Shown here piece by piece: positions 10,851 through 22,439 of a stretch of 64,000 nucleotides of DNA (position 1 is its first letter; the number at the start of each line of letters is the position of its first letter). The notes under the pieces were generated by a model. The model was not told the DNA's origin. It did no database searches and was given only the letters and a program-made list of their open reading frames with translations. The position numbers were made by a program, and so were the translations under genes. The DNA is from Puccinellia tenuiflora. Taxonomy: Eukaryota > Streptophyta > Magnoliopsida > Poales > Poaceae. Where the stretch lies: NCBI GenBank assembly GCA_012064385.1, contig QRDG01000965.1:434001-498000 (forward strand), given 5' to 3'.

Positions 10851-13800
10851 TTAAAACTTATAGTAGTATTCTCCTTTCGGATCTAGGACCTCCGCATCTA
10901 AGAATCCGGCAATTTCCTCTTGAATTGCTCGTATGCGATCCTGTGGTAGAAGGCCTTCCCGCAACCGTTCGATCTAATTAAAAAAGGGTCAATATATATG
11001 AATGAAAGTAAACACAATTGATGGCAATAAACTAAAATTATGAATATTACATACGCACTTGAAGTTGTTCTAAGATTCTGCCCTTCTCACAGCACGTCTG
11101 ACGAATGAACTCGCAGTCGTAGTATCCACATAAATTATTCCCACTTCCCTGGCTCAAGCACTTAACGGGAACAGAGTTCGATCAAAAAATGGTAACGGTA
11201 TTGAACTAGAATCAAAGAGATGCGCGGATCTAGGTAGTAATACTTATATTTATTTCTTTAAATGTAAGCTCCTTCGCCCAATCACCCCTAGCCCTGGCGG
11301 TGAATCGTTTCCAAGCCCTGCACGGCAAAGAAAATGAATAAAGGAGTTAGATATTAATTACTTGCTATCAGTAAATGAACGGAAAGTTGCCGATATAGTG
11401 CCATAATGATTGAAATTACCTCTGGAGGCATTCCTGCATGTCCGCCCAATTCTTAAGGGGTTTATGTAAGGAGTCCATGACTTGTACTACTCCTTTGTCA
11501 GGCATAATGATTAGCAGAATAAAGTGGAAGCTACGCACGCATAAGTCATCAATTATACACTTAACATCGAGAAATTAAGCGAAATAGAATGTGTAGAAGA
11601 CAGTAACACTTACTTGAAGTTGTAAGGAAATAGTATTTCTCTTTTGGTTTCGTTAAACCTTAACGCATTTACCAAGTTATTCTCTGTTTCGTTGTAAAAA
11701 TCATGGAGACTTTTTTCATGAACGAAATTTGGGTCAATGAACCCAATGTCATAGATTTGTCCTCTTTTGCATTGCAGAATCTTCATTCTGCATAATTAAT
11801 ATAGTGATGAGTAAGATTATAAATGCAATGAACGAGGTGAGCTAGCTAGAGACTTAATTATAGAAATAATACTTACAGACAATAAGCACTGATGACAGCT
11901 TTGTCAAGGGCGTCTTGTTGGTATAACTAAAATAATTCAGAAAATTCAATCATTACCACGCCAGATCGCCCGTAATGCTCGTTCTTATATCCCACGTGGA
12001 TCCAATTTCCCCCTTTCTTTGAGTCTGTCATGTACCAACTATGCAATCTTCGCATTTTTGTTGGTAGATCTTTGACTAACTCAGGTTTGACGAGAGGATG
12101 TCCGTGCCGGTATTTGTATTTTGGAACTATTTCTTCGTGGAATTGTAATTGGCTTAAGTACTGAGCAATAGACAAGCCCTGAGCAGAGGCTGCTTCTCCG
12201 TACAGTGCAACAAACTCAGGATCGATGTCGACCGCACGTTTGCTCGACCCCACCTCGGTATCAGAAAACACTTTGAGCGGGGGGCACGATTGTTTTTGCT
12301 GTTCTCCGAGCTGGGCAACTGACTTCCGGCTTGCACTATCTTTCTTCGGCTGCCGTTTATTTGCCTGAGCCGACTTGAGAATAGAGCGGTCATAGTCTGG
12401 TGTCAGCTTTGGCGGGGGTTGTTCAAGGGTCTTCAACATTTTCAAGACGGAGGCTTTTTGTTCTGGGGTGTCGGGGAATTCTGCCGCTTTCGGCTTCTTT
12501 CTCTTCAAGTTAGCAAACCACTCGTCCGTTTGGGCTTTTACGATCGCCTCATTTTCCTCCACCGTACAGTCATAAGGTCTCTTGGGAAGATTCTTATGAG
12601 GTACTTTTGGGAGGGGTGACCTTCTACGTTTCGGTGATCGGTTACCACTCCTCGTAGTACCAGCAGTGGTACGCTGAGCCTGAGTGGACAGAGACGACTG
12701 ACGCGGCGGCGGAGACGGCTGCTCTGGAGACTGGTGAGGCGGCGGTGGAGAGTGGTGAGGCGGCGGAGACGGCTGCGCTGGAGAGTGGTGAGGCGGCGGA
12801 GATGGCGCCTGAGGCGGGAGTGGTGGAGAGGACTGTTGCGTTGGAGACTGGTGAGGAGTCGATGGCCTTGGCGGCCAGTTTGGAAGCACGATGAATTCCT
12901 TTGGCCATAGAATAGTCCCTTTCCTGGCTTCTCCAAGTTCAACCACCTCCCCATCTTCACCTGCAGGTTGTTCCAGTTTCAGCTCCTCAAATCCTTTACT
13001 AACTTCATCCACCCCGACAATAGCGTAGCCATGAGGAACCGGGGAGCAATGGAAAGTTGGTGTAGGTCCAATTGGTACGGCATAGCCGACCGCCACCTTC
13101 ATGGTTAAGTTGAACACTTTCACATGTAGCTCATAAGGTGTGCTCTCCGTGATATCATCCACTGGGTAGCGACGAAGAGCATCCGTCGTCAGTGCATCAT
13201 CATCACCAGCCGGGACCATGCTCGAAGCCACGCTGCTTTTCCGATATGATGGGTCGGTAGCATCGACTGCAGCTTCTACAACGTGCTGCTGAGATAGGCC
13301 GGCAGTGCCTTGCTGGCTAAGTTCGTTAATTTGATCCTGCTGCCGCTTCATTTGATCCTGCTGCCGCTTAATTGTTTCTTCTATATTACGCAGCCGGTCT
13401 GCAGCAGCGATTGCTTCTCTTGCCTCCCTTTCCTTTCTCCTCTGATGACTTTTATCGGGAAATATTTTCCTTTCCACGGGAAACCCATGTACCCACGGCT
13501 TGGAGCCTGAGGTGCCTCGTGTTCGTCCTTTATGTTCTTTATTCCCAAGGGCGCGTGCAAGCTCGTCATCCTCTCTATCGGGACGGAACCGTCCCTCTTC
13601 AACATCCTTTACTGTTTTCCTAATTTCTTCGATGGGTAGTAGGGGATTATCCTTGTGTCTTCTGGTATATATGCACTTTCCTTCTGCGTCCAATGTGCCC
13701 CCATGCCCGTAAAACCAATTTCTTGTCCGTTCGATCCATCCTTTTTTATAGGCTCTGGAACGATCCCTTTATCCAGCAGGTCGGCCTCAAGTTTATCCCA

Positions 13801-14721
13801 CTTAGGTATGGAATAGGCGTAGCCACCATCCCCCATAGTATGGTGGTACTTCTTTTTGGCAGCATTTGCCTTGTTTATTGCAGACTTTAATTGAGTTTCC
13901 TCTGATTTCTTGTAATTCACAAAATCTTCCCAGTAGTCTCTTATCTTCTCATACCCGTGATCGAAATCCGGAGTTTTATCTTTCAAGATAAAGTCGGTGT
14001 ACAATCTTTTCTTAAATTTGTTGAATAGCTCGGCCATCTTCTTAAGAGCCCACGCCTTGACTTTATCTTCTAGAGCTTTTTTTTGGGCAGCCATCTCATC
14101 CTCATCTGGCTCCCCCTCCTCTGGATCCACCTCTGGCAACGGCAAGGTGAAATTAACCATGACCTTTTCAAAAAGGCGTTTTTTGCCTACGGGGCCGATA
14201 TAGCTAACTTCAGGATCCCTTGGCTTATCCCATTCTCGGATGGTGATCGGGACGTAGTCCCTAACAACAACACCGCATTGCTTCACAATTTTTTTTTCTA
14301 ACATCAATTGGAGCAATGGGTTCGCCGTCTGCAGCGACTTCTTCGATCCTGTACCGGATATGGTCCTCCAACTTTTTGGTTGGGCCTCGTTTCGTCCTCA
14401 CAGAGGATTCGCTCGATCCGGATGGCTAAAAGAAGAAAGACCGTTAATATGTGTATATGGACAACAGAGGCTAAATTAATTAATATAAATATATATATGC
14501 ACCTCGTCGGAGTTTGTAATAATCAATGTTGCACCGGAGCCGCCGGCTTCTGCCTTGTCGGCTTCTCCCTCATCGGAGATGCCGAGTTTGGCCTCTTTCC
14601 AGGCGTTGAGAGACTCATCCCCCGCACCGGAGTCGTTCAGAAAGTGACTTGCGTCATCATCGCCGCGGATCATATCCTCGAGGATATTTTCCTCATTTTC
14701 ATCTCTGCCGTGTGGTTCCAT
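10851..14721 (-). pseudogene. CACTA accessory gene (Ptta/En-Spm-like plus Ulp1-like C48 protease), broken
   Basis: Runs right to left. The first exon starts at 14721 with an acidic N-terminus. The exon from about 14430 leads into the part that resembles the plant Ptta/En/Spm transposase family (ERTRNWFYGHGG near 13720). The large 588-codon block (13693-11927) has a coiled coil of QQDQ repeats, a conserved YELHVKVFNLTMKVAVGY region and a long Pro/Ser/His repeat. Smaller exons with GT-AG borders follow (11614-11787, 11420-11530, 11244-11317, about 11059-11160, 10851-10973) and encode a Ulp1-like C48 cysteine protease: FHFILLII (His), MDSL (Asp) and NLCGYYDCEF (Cys). Breaks: frameshifts at an A9 run (about 14290) and an A6 run (about 13743), and a TAG at 11927 that looks like a CAG change. 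The family is known from plant CACTA elements; the role of the protease domain is unproven. Confidence 0.78.
12600..12850 (-). repeat. Proline/serine/histidine-rich coding repeat
   Basis: Within the accessory gene a short unit encoding PSPPPHHSP-like peptides (plus-strand GGTGAGGCGGCGGAGA) repeats six or more times. Low-complexity coding repeats of this kind vary in length between copies. Confidence 0.7.
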
Positions 14722-15059
14722 AGTTTCTGCAAAATACGAAAATTATTTTCGGAGCCATCTCTGCCGTGTCGTTCAGAAAACTTGTAGGGATAGAATGGTA
14801 CTACAAGGAAAGGCGCGCGTTGCTGCGCCTGTTGTTTCTAAGCGTCGTCATGGTGATATATATGACAAATAATTCAGCATTTGATCTTGTCTGAAATGGA
14901 ACAAAATTGAATTGTAGTAATAATATGACACCTACGAAATAGGAATCATTAACTAACTACACATTTCGATATCATTGTACTTCACATGAACATCACTTGA
15001 GCAAAATTGTACACAGGTCCAATTACACGGTGCACCGATTAAAAATATCACAGTATACA

Positions 15060-15236
15060 ATTCTATCAATTCATACAAATAATATTATCAATTCCATCAA
15101 TTCATACAAATAATTCTATCAATTCCATCAATTCATACAAATAATTCTATCAATTCCATCAATTAATACAAATAATTCTATCAATTCCATCAATTCATAC
15201 AAATAATTCTATCAATTCCATCAATTCATACAAATA
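15060..15236. repeat. 31-bp tandem repeat, about 6 copies
   Basis: Unit built from ATTCTATCAATTCCATC and AATTCATACAAAT. It lies in the AT-rich middle of the CACTA element between its two genes. Confidence 0.85.
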
Positions 15237-15930
15237 TGAAGCCTAAAATCATAAATAAATATGAAGCCTAAAATTAACTAACTAAAACTAAAACTAACTA
15301 ACTAAAATTACTAACTAATTTAAATTACTAACTAAAAAAATATCTAGGACCATGCGTATATAAGTTATTAAAAATATACGTGGAAAACTAACTAGTGTTT
15401 ATTTGAGTGCTTGTAACAAAAATTGCTAATAACACTAACACACTAATAACCTAACACTAACACTAATAACACTAACACTAAAAAAATTAAGCCATGGATT
15501 ACAAATTGCTAATAACACTAACACTAATAACCTAAACTATGAAAAAAAAGAATAAGTTTGCACAGAGCAATTTAACATGCAAATTCCACTACTCTTATAG
15601 CAACATTTTGTACATAGCAATTTTGACTAAGCACTCGTCTACATATCAATTTTACATGCAAATAAACACAGATTTGTATATGGCAATACAAATAGCAATT
15701 CCACTACTCTTATAGCAACATTTTGTACATAGCAATTTTGACTAAGCACTCGTCTACATATCAATTTTACATGCAAATTCCACTACTCTTGTACCAAAAT
15801 TTTGTGCATAGCAATTTCGGCTAACCAATCATGTACATAGAAATTTCAACACAGCAAATTTACATAGCGATTGCACATAGCAACAGAAATAGCGATTTCA
15901 CACAGCAATTTAACAGTGGCAGCAGCAGCA
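15237..15930. other. AT-rich spacer of the CACTA element with short direct repeats
   Basis: Contains runs of CTAACACTAATAACA-like units (15420-15530) and a duplicated block around TTTTGTACATAGCAATTTTG (15605 and 15720). No coding potential seen. Confidence 0.6.
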
Positions 15931-16390
15931 GCACAAGCTCACCTTGATCTGGTGATGCGGGTCCAGGAGCGGGAGGTCGATGTCGAAGGGCGTAGGCCGG
16001 AGCACCTTCTGGGGTAGGGGAAGAGGCGGCCGGAGCTGCTGCTGAAGGAGGAGGTCGGGGCAGAGGGGGGCGCGCGTGGATCCGGCCGATCTCGGGAGGG
16101 TACTCGCGACGAAGACGGCGGCCTCGGGGGGGCACCTCGAGGAGGGGAACAGTGGCGGCGGCGGCGGGGATGGAGATCGTGGCGGCGATAGGGTTCGTCG
16201 GGCGAGGAACAAGACGCGTCGGGGCCCTGTGGAGGCGTGCGCGACGGCGGCATGGGAACGGCGTGGAGCAGGACAGCCTGGCGGCGACGGCGTGGAGCAG
16301 GGCAGCCTGGCGGCGACGGCGTGGAGCAGTTCTTCCTTCGTCTTCTCGGGCGCAACTGCGCAGAACAGACGAGCAGCGAGATCTAAAAAG
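15931..16390. other. GC-rich island inside the CACTA element
   Basis: A sharply GC-rich block in otherwise AT-rich DNA, open in several frames on both strands. It has a repeated CGTGGAGCAG..CAGCCTGGCGGCGACGG unit near 16260-16325. It may be a captured gene fragment or the promoter/first exon of an element transcript. No protein family was recognised and the open frames are low-complexity Arg/Pro/Ser. Confidence 0.4.
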
Positions 16391-16399
16391 CACGAAAAG

Positions 16400-16566
16400 G
16401 ACCTTTCGGTCCGGTTGGTGGCACCAACCGGGACCAAAGGACTACCCTTTAGGTCCGGTTGGTGCCACCAACCGGACCGAAAGGTCATTTTCGGCGGCAC
16501 CGAAAAGGCGCGCGCCAAAATGACCTTTAGGTCCGGTTGGTGGCACCAACCGGACCTAAAGACCTT
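16400..16566. repeat. Internal cluster of subterminal-type palindromes
   Basis: Three long palindromes of the form GGTCCGGTTGGTGGCACCAA with complementary partners, closely like CACTA subterminal repeats but 6 kb from either end. No TIR was found beside them. They may be the remnant of a second, nested CACTA of a related family. Confidence 0.65.
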
Positions 16567-16569
16567 TTT

Positions 16570-17200
16570 AAGTTTTCCAAAATTGTAATAAACTTATAAA
16601 TTCAATATCTTTTGATCTGTTTATCAGAAAAATGCAAATAATATATCAAATTGTTCATAAAAATGTAATCTATATATTTATTACAAATCCATTTTTCTTT
16701 AAGATTAGAGGTGAATTCATTTAAGTAAATTTTTTGGAATTTGAACTTAATTAATTCATTAAACTTATAAATTCAATATCTTTTCATATGTTTGTCAGAA
16801 AAATGAAATTAAAATATCAAATTGTTGATAAAAATGTAATCTATCTATTTATGACAAATTTTTTTTTTCTGAGATTATAGGTGAATTCATTTAATTACAA
16901 AATTTGGAATTTGAACTCCATTAAGTCATTAATTAATTTTATAAATTCAATATCTTTTCATATGTTTATCAGAAAAAAGAAATTAAAATATCAAATTGTT
17001 GATAAAAATGTAATCTATCTATTTATGACAAATTCATTTTTTGAGATTATAGGTGAATTCATTTAATTACAAAATGTGGAATTTGAACTCCATTAAGTCA
17101 TTGATTAATTTTATAAATTCAATATATTTCATCTGTTTATCAGAAAAATGCAATTAAAATATCAAATTGTTGATAAAAATCTAATCTATCTATTTATTTA
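16570..17200. repeat. ~172-bp AT-rich tandem repeat, about 4 copies
   Basis: Anchors TTCAATAT[C/A]T recur at about 16601, 16772, 16946 and 17118, giving spacings of 171-174 bp. Each unit holds GTTTATCAGAAAAA and AAAATGTAATCTAT-type blocks. Confidence 0.8.
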
Positions 17201-17534
17201 ATTTATATCTATTGAATTAATTTATATCTATTGAATTAATTCATATCTATTGATTTAATTTATATCTATTAAATTCAATATCTCACTAAACTTTCAACAT
17301 GAAAAGTGTTTAAATTTGAGCTCCAACGGTGCATTTGATATGCAGGCACTCACGAGCCACCGTTGGGCTGTATACAGAAATCCTTCAGGTAATCGACCGG
17401 ATACGGTACAGAATGACAACAGTGGATCCCAATATTTTGCATACATATGCATGAATATCACACACATCTCCGGAAGCCTACATATATATAGTGAGAAATT
17501 ACAGGAAGACAAAGGCGGGAAGCGGTGGAAGAAG

Positions 17535-17793
17535 CACACGGATCGTGTGTTTCCTTCGAGCACTTGTGAGCCGTTGGATCGGAAGCACACGGATCGTGTG
17601 TTTCCTTCGAGCGCTTGTGAGCCGTTGGATCAGAAGCATACGGATCGTGTATTTATTTAGAGCGCTTGTGAGCCGTTGGATCAGAAGCACACGGATCGTA
17701 TGTTTCGTTCAAGCGCTTGTGAGCTGTTGGATCAGGGCCTTTAGTACCGGTTCGTGTTACCAACCGGGACTAAAGAAGCACACGGATCGTGTG
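17535..17793. promoter_or_regulatory. Array of the 15-bp palindrome CACACGGATCGTGTG
   Basis: The palindrome lies at 17535, 17586, 17637 (one mismatch per arm), 17688 (one mismatch) and 17779. The first four are exactly 51 bp apart, each followed by a GAGCCGTTGGATC-type block. The array ends about 110 bp upstream of a plus-strand TATA box (17905). The regular spacing and dyad symmetry look like protein-binding sites. Function is inferred. Confidence 0.6.
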
Positions 17794-17904
17794 TTTCTTT
17801 CAAACGCTTGCGAGCCGTTGGATCAGGGGTGTGTTTCTTTTGAGGGCTTGTGAGCTGTTGGATCTACACTCCCACCTCATCCACAGGTACACCTTCTAAT
17901 CGCC

Positions 17905-17912
17905 TATAAATA
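17905..17912 (+). promoter_or_regulatory. Candidate TATA box (TATAAATA)
   Basis: A perfect TATAAATA in a GC-rich context (CGCC before, GCGAC after) between the palindrome array and two hairpin-forming segments. It would drive a plus-strand transcript opposite to the two known CACTA genes. No clear coding frame follows. Confidence 0.45.
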
Positions 17913-17966
17913 GCGACGTTCCTGCAGCGAACGTCACACAACTAGCGTCTACCTTTGCCACCGAAT

Positions 17967-18065
17967 CCAATGGTTGGATTTGGCCTACCTGCTGGCATGT
18001 TGGAAACACAACGACGCTGTTGGAAACACAAGCCCTCAGGTAGGTTGAATCCAACCACTGGATTA
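17967..18065 (+). repeat. Imperfect inverted repeat (hairpin 1)
   Basis: Arms near 17967-17998 and 18031-18065 pair through CCAATGGTTGGATTT and AATCCAACCACTGG plus CCTACCTG and CAGGTAGG. The loop of about 30 bases contains a duplicated TGTTGGAAACACAA. Confidence 0.6.
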
Positions 18066-18138
18066 GGGTGACACAATAATGAATTGCCGAGGAGGTGGGA
18101 GTGGTGGTGGTGGAAGTGGTAGCCATGCCCCTCGGTCG

Positions 18139-18239
18139 GATCCAAGCAGCTGCAAGGCGCTCTGATGATCTACAACATTCCCAACACTTTTTGGGATGGT
18201 CGTTAGATCATCAGAGAAGTCTTGCAGCTGCTTGGATTG
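18139..18239 (+). repeat. Long hairpin with ~46-bp arms (hairpin 2)
   Basis: Arms at about 18139-18184 and 18192-18238 pair through GATCCAAGCAGCTGCAAG, CTCTGATGATCTA and TTCCCAA with few mismatches and a loop of under 10 bases. Size and near-perfect pairing resemble a microRNA or siRNA foldback. I could not match it to a known miRNA family. Confidence 0.6.
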
Positions 18240-18720
18240 AAGGTCGATTTGCTGCTCACGACCGAATACAAATCAAACAGTTTCACCAAGCAGCTACAAA
18301 ATACTTCAGCTTTCAAATGCCCATTTTTGTTGCAGCAGAAAGAGTGAAGCGGATATCTAGAAATCATTCAGTTCATCGAACGAATACAAATCAAACGGTT
18401 TCACCTGCATACGCCCTACGGTGCATTTGATATGCGGGCACTCTCTAGCCACACAGTAGAGTTGTATGCAGGAGATATCGTGTGTTTTGTTCTATCTAGG
18501 AATCCTTCAGCTCATCGACCGAATACGGTTTGTATGTAGGTGATACCGTGTGTTTTGTATACGAACTTCTCACCAGTTTTTGTTGCAGCAAAAAGAGTGA
18601 AGCGGAGCCGGCACGATCATACATATATTGTGTAATGCATTTGACAACACTCATACATAAAAAGGTTTTGAGAACACTAATACATAAATTGTTTTATATA
18701 TTATTACACTCATACTTAGA

Positions 18721-21700
18721 TCACGATCGCTTCTTCGGCCTTAACCATGGAGTTTCTTCATTATGTAACGGGATGCTTGGGTCAGTTTTCACTGTGAAGG
18801 GCGGAATTTCATCAAACTTATTATAGTCTGCTGACATGTCTGTCTTGTCCTCGACTCCCACGATGTTTCTTTTTCCTGAAAGAACTATGTGACGCTTTGG
18901 CTCATCGTGTGATGTATTTGTTTCCTTATCGTTTCTTTTTTTCGGTCTGGAGCTCATGTCCTTCACATAGAAAAACTGAGCCACAACATTGGCTAGGACG
19001 AATAGTTCGTCTCTGTACGCAAGATTCTTGAGATCCACTGTTGTCATTCCGTACAGCTGGTCTACCTTTACCCCTTCTCCATTCATGTTGACCCAACTAC
19101 ACCGAAACAAAGGGACCTTAAAAGTAGGTCCATAGTCAAGTTCCCATATCTCCTCTATGTAACCATAGTATGTGTCCTTTTATCCATTCTCGTCTGTTGC
19201 ATCAAAGCGAACACCACTGTTTTGGTTGGTACTCTTTTTATTTTGGGCAATCGTGTAAAATGTATTCCCATTTATCTCGTACCCTTGAAAGTCAATACAG
19301 TCGAAGATGGTGACGCGGCCAATAAGTAGAGTTGATCTCCAACATCGGTGTCATTCATGAGATGTAATCGCAACCAACTGTCGAAAGTCTCCATGTGTTT
19401 TTGTTTAATCCAGGAGTCAGGCTTCCCTGGGTTTTTGGAGCGTACACTATTCTTGTGTACCTCGATATACGGAGCCACGAAGGTGGAACTTTGTAGAACT
19501 ATGTAGTGTGCTTGAGTGAAAGAATGTCCGTCCCTACATATTATTGCTTTCTTTCCTAGCGTGCCTTTTTCCACTAAGTCTCCCCTCATGCCGCGATTCA
19601 GGAAGAACAATCGACTTAATGTCGGGAATAAAGTCAACACAAAACTCAATGATCTCTTCTGTTCCATAGCCTTTGGAGATGCTTCCTTCTGGCCTAGCAC
19701 GGTTATGAACATATTTCTTCAAGACTCCCATGAACCTCTCGAAGGGGAACATATTGTGTAGAAATACAGGACCGAGAATTGCAATCTCGTCAACTAGGTG
19801 AACCAGGAGATGCGTCATAATATTGAAAAATGATGGGGGAACACCAACTCAAAACTAACAAGACATTGGACCACATCCTTCTGTAACCTTGTCAGACTTT
19901 CTTGATCGATTACCTTCTGAGATATTGCATTGAGAAATGCACATAGCTTCACAATGGGTACTCGAACATTTTCCGATAGAAGCCCCCTCAATGCAATCGG
20001 AAGCAACTGCGTCATAATCACGTGGCAATCATGAGACTTCAGGTTTTGGAATTTTTTATCTGCCATATTTATTATTCCCTTTATATTTGACGAGAAGCCA
20101 GCCGGGACCTTGATACTGCTCAGGCATTCAAAAAATATTTCCTTCTCTGCTTTTGTAAGAGCGTAGCTGCTTAAGTAATGACGCCCTTTATCCGTATGCT
20201 TGTTGTTTGGGTCTTTCATACGCTGCTGGTCCTCCCGTGCTTCCGGTGTATCTTTTGTCTTCCCATACACGCCGAGGAAGCCTAGCAGGTTCACGCAAAG
20301 ATTCTTTGTCACGTGCATCACGTCGATTGAAGACCGGACCTCTAGGACTTTCCAATAGGTAGCTCCCAAAATATAGATTTCTTCTTCCACATGGGCGCGT
20401 GTCCGGTAGCGACGTCTTTCGGAACAGATTGACCGCCAGTACCCTTTCCAAATATTACTTCTATGTCCTTGACCATACCAAATATAGCATCACCATCAGG
20501 GAGGTTAGGCTTCTTCCCGTGATCTGCCTCACCTTTGAAATGCTTGCCTTTCTTTCTTACGGGATGATTGGCTGGAAGAAATTGACGACACCCCAGGTAC
20601 ACGACCTTCTTACATTTTTATAAATATGTACCTTTAGTCTTATCTAAACAGTGCGTGCATGCGTTGTATCTCTTGTTTGACTGTCCTCAATTCTATTTGT
20701 TTGTGCTCATCCCACACACGTACACCTGGTATGGCCCACAACCGCAAAAGTTCATCAACTAATGGCCTTAGGTACACATCAATGTCGTTGCCGGGTTGTT
20801 TCGGGCCTTGGATGAGAACTGGCAAAACCAAGGAGGAAGGTTGTAGATACATAGAGTAACGGGCCAGGTGCTGTGACTGCAGCTCTGCTCCCCAAAAGGA
20901 TTCATGCCGTCTGTACTTAGACCAAACCATAAGTTCCTTGCGTCACCTGCAAAGTCCGAGAACTCTCTCTCGATTTTTCTCCACTGCGACCCATCGGCGG
21001 GGTGTCTAAATTTCCCATCTTTCTTACGCTCTTCTTTATGCCATCGCAACAACCTGGCATGCTCTTTGTTTCTAAATAGACGTTTCAACCGTGGTATTAT
21101 AGGAGCATACCACATAACCTTAGCAGGAACCCTCTTCCTGGGGGGCTCGTCATCGCCCTCAACATCACCAGGGTCATCTTGTCTGATCTTGTACCGCAGT
21201 GCAGTGCATACCGGGCATGCATCCAAATTCTCGTACTCCTCACCGCGGTAGAGGATGCAGTCATTAGGGCATGCATGTATCTTTTGCACATCTAATCCTA
21301 GAGGACAGATAGACTTCTTTGCTTCGTACGTAGTCTCGGGCAATTCGTTATCCTTTGGAAGCTTCGGCTTTATTATTTTCAGTAACTTCTCAAATCCCTT
21401 GTCAGATAAACCAGTCTCTGCCTTCCATTTCAGCAATTCCAGTGTGGTACCGAGCTTTGTGCTGCCATCTTCGCAATTTGGGTACAGCAACTTTTTGTGA
21501 TCCTCTAGCATGGCCTCCAACTTCAGCTTCTCCTTTTCTGTATCGCATTCTCGCTTTGCATCAGAAATGATCCAACCAAGACCATCAGCGGGCTCATCTG
21601 ATGCCCGGTTTTCTTCACCTCCTTCTTCTTCATTGTATTCCATCGCAGTATCACCGTATTCTTCAGGAAACATAGGATAGTTGTCATCATCCTCTTTTTC

Positions 21701-21964
21701 TCCATTGTCTTCCATCATAACCTCTCTTTCTCCGTGCTTGGTCCAAACATTATAGCTGGGCATGAAACCTCTCCGAACCAGGTAGCCTTGAAGGGTTCTT
21801 GAGGAAGAATGCTCCTTGACGTTCCGACAGTCCACACATGGACAAGGCATAAAACCATCCTCTTTGTTTGCCTCGGCCACAACGAGAAATTTATGCAGGC
21901 CTGCAATAAAATCGGGACTGCGTCGGTCGCCGTACATCCATCGCTGCCGTTCATCCATCTGCAC
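18721..21964 (-). pseudogene. TNP2-type CACTA transposase, decayed
   Basis: Reading leftwards from the methionine at about 21958, the N-terminal transposase-associated domain has CPCVDCRN and a PSYNVWTKHGE segment. The TNP2 core follows, with CPNDCILY, CPVC and WFGLSTDGMNPFG (about 20930). IDVMHVTKN (about 20304-20330), the KSHDCHVIMTQLLPIAL motif of the DUF4218-type region (about 19980-20035) and a DUF4216-like C-terminus ending at 18721 complete it. The order and content are those of plant En/Spm-class TNP2 proteins, which bind TIR/subterminal DNA and catalyse cut-and-paste transposition in the nucleus. Breaks: a small deletion/frameshift at about 20830-20850 after YNLPPWF, further frame changes near 20690, 20400, 19830 and 19570, and an in-frame TAA near 19181. 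Confidence 0.85.
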
Positions 21965-22234
21965 ATCATATAATGAGGTTTATCAAGTACAATTAGAAAA
22001 ACATATTGAATACTGAAATGACCACCGTACATCGACACATGCAATATTTCTATATCAATTATAGATGAAAAGGATAAAGTTGCTAACCTCGGTCGAGGAT
22101 ATCATTTTGTGTGAACTTAAGTGTGGCTCGGGCATTTCATCGAACACATCTTGTGCGTGGCAAAGGAAAAAAAAACTAGCACCCACTTCCCACCAATCCA
22201 AGCAAAAAAAAACAGAGGAGAGAAGAGGGGGGTG

Positions 22235-22380
22235 TGGGAGCTTTAGTCCCGGTTCGTAGCACGAACCGGGACGAATGACCCCAACCCAACCGGGACCAAT
22301 GCCTCACGGGAGCCTCGCCGGTCGAACCGGTACCAATGCCAGGCATTGGTCCCGGTCTGTCACTGAACCGGGCCTAATGG
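22235..22380. repeat. Right subterminal repeats of the CACTA element
   Basis: Palindromes of the CCGGTTCGTAGCACGAACCGG type followed by several ACCGGG/CCCGGT blocks, mirroring the left end at 10260-10495. Confidence 0.75.
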
Positions 22381-22439
22381 CTCCCCCCCCCCTTCCCAAA
22401 GACCATTTTTCCACTAGTGACCTTTTATCATGGTGGGGC

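Larger units (their letters stand above)
10243..22419 (-). mobile_element. CACTA (En/Spm-type) DNA transposon, 12,177 bp, TSD ACC
   Basis: Both ends carry the perfect TIR CACTAGTGGAAAAA (inverted at the right end) and are flanked by ACC (10240-10242 and 22420-22422), the 3-bp duplication expected of CACTA elements. Subterminal regions are packed with palindromic CGGTTCG...CGAACCG repeats. Two genes lie on the minus strand: a TNP2-type transposase (18721-21964) and an accessory gene with a Ulp1-like C-terminus (10851-14721). Both carry frameshifts and stops, so this copy cannot supply either function intact. Its perfect TIRs suggest it could still be mobilised in trans. Confidence 0.92.

Noticed and set aside
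15860..16588. Several overlapping GC-rich frames on both strands
   Set aside because: Mutually overlapping, low-complexity frames in a GC-rich island. No frame shows codon structure or a family motif.
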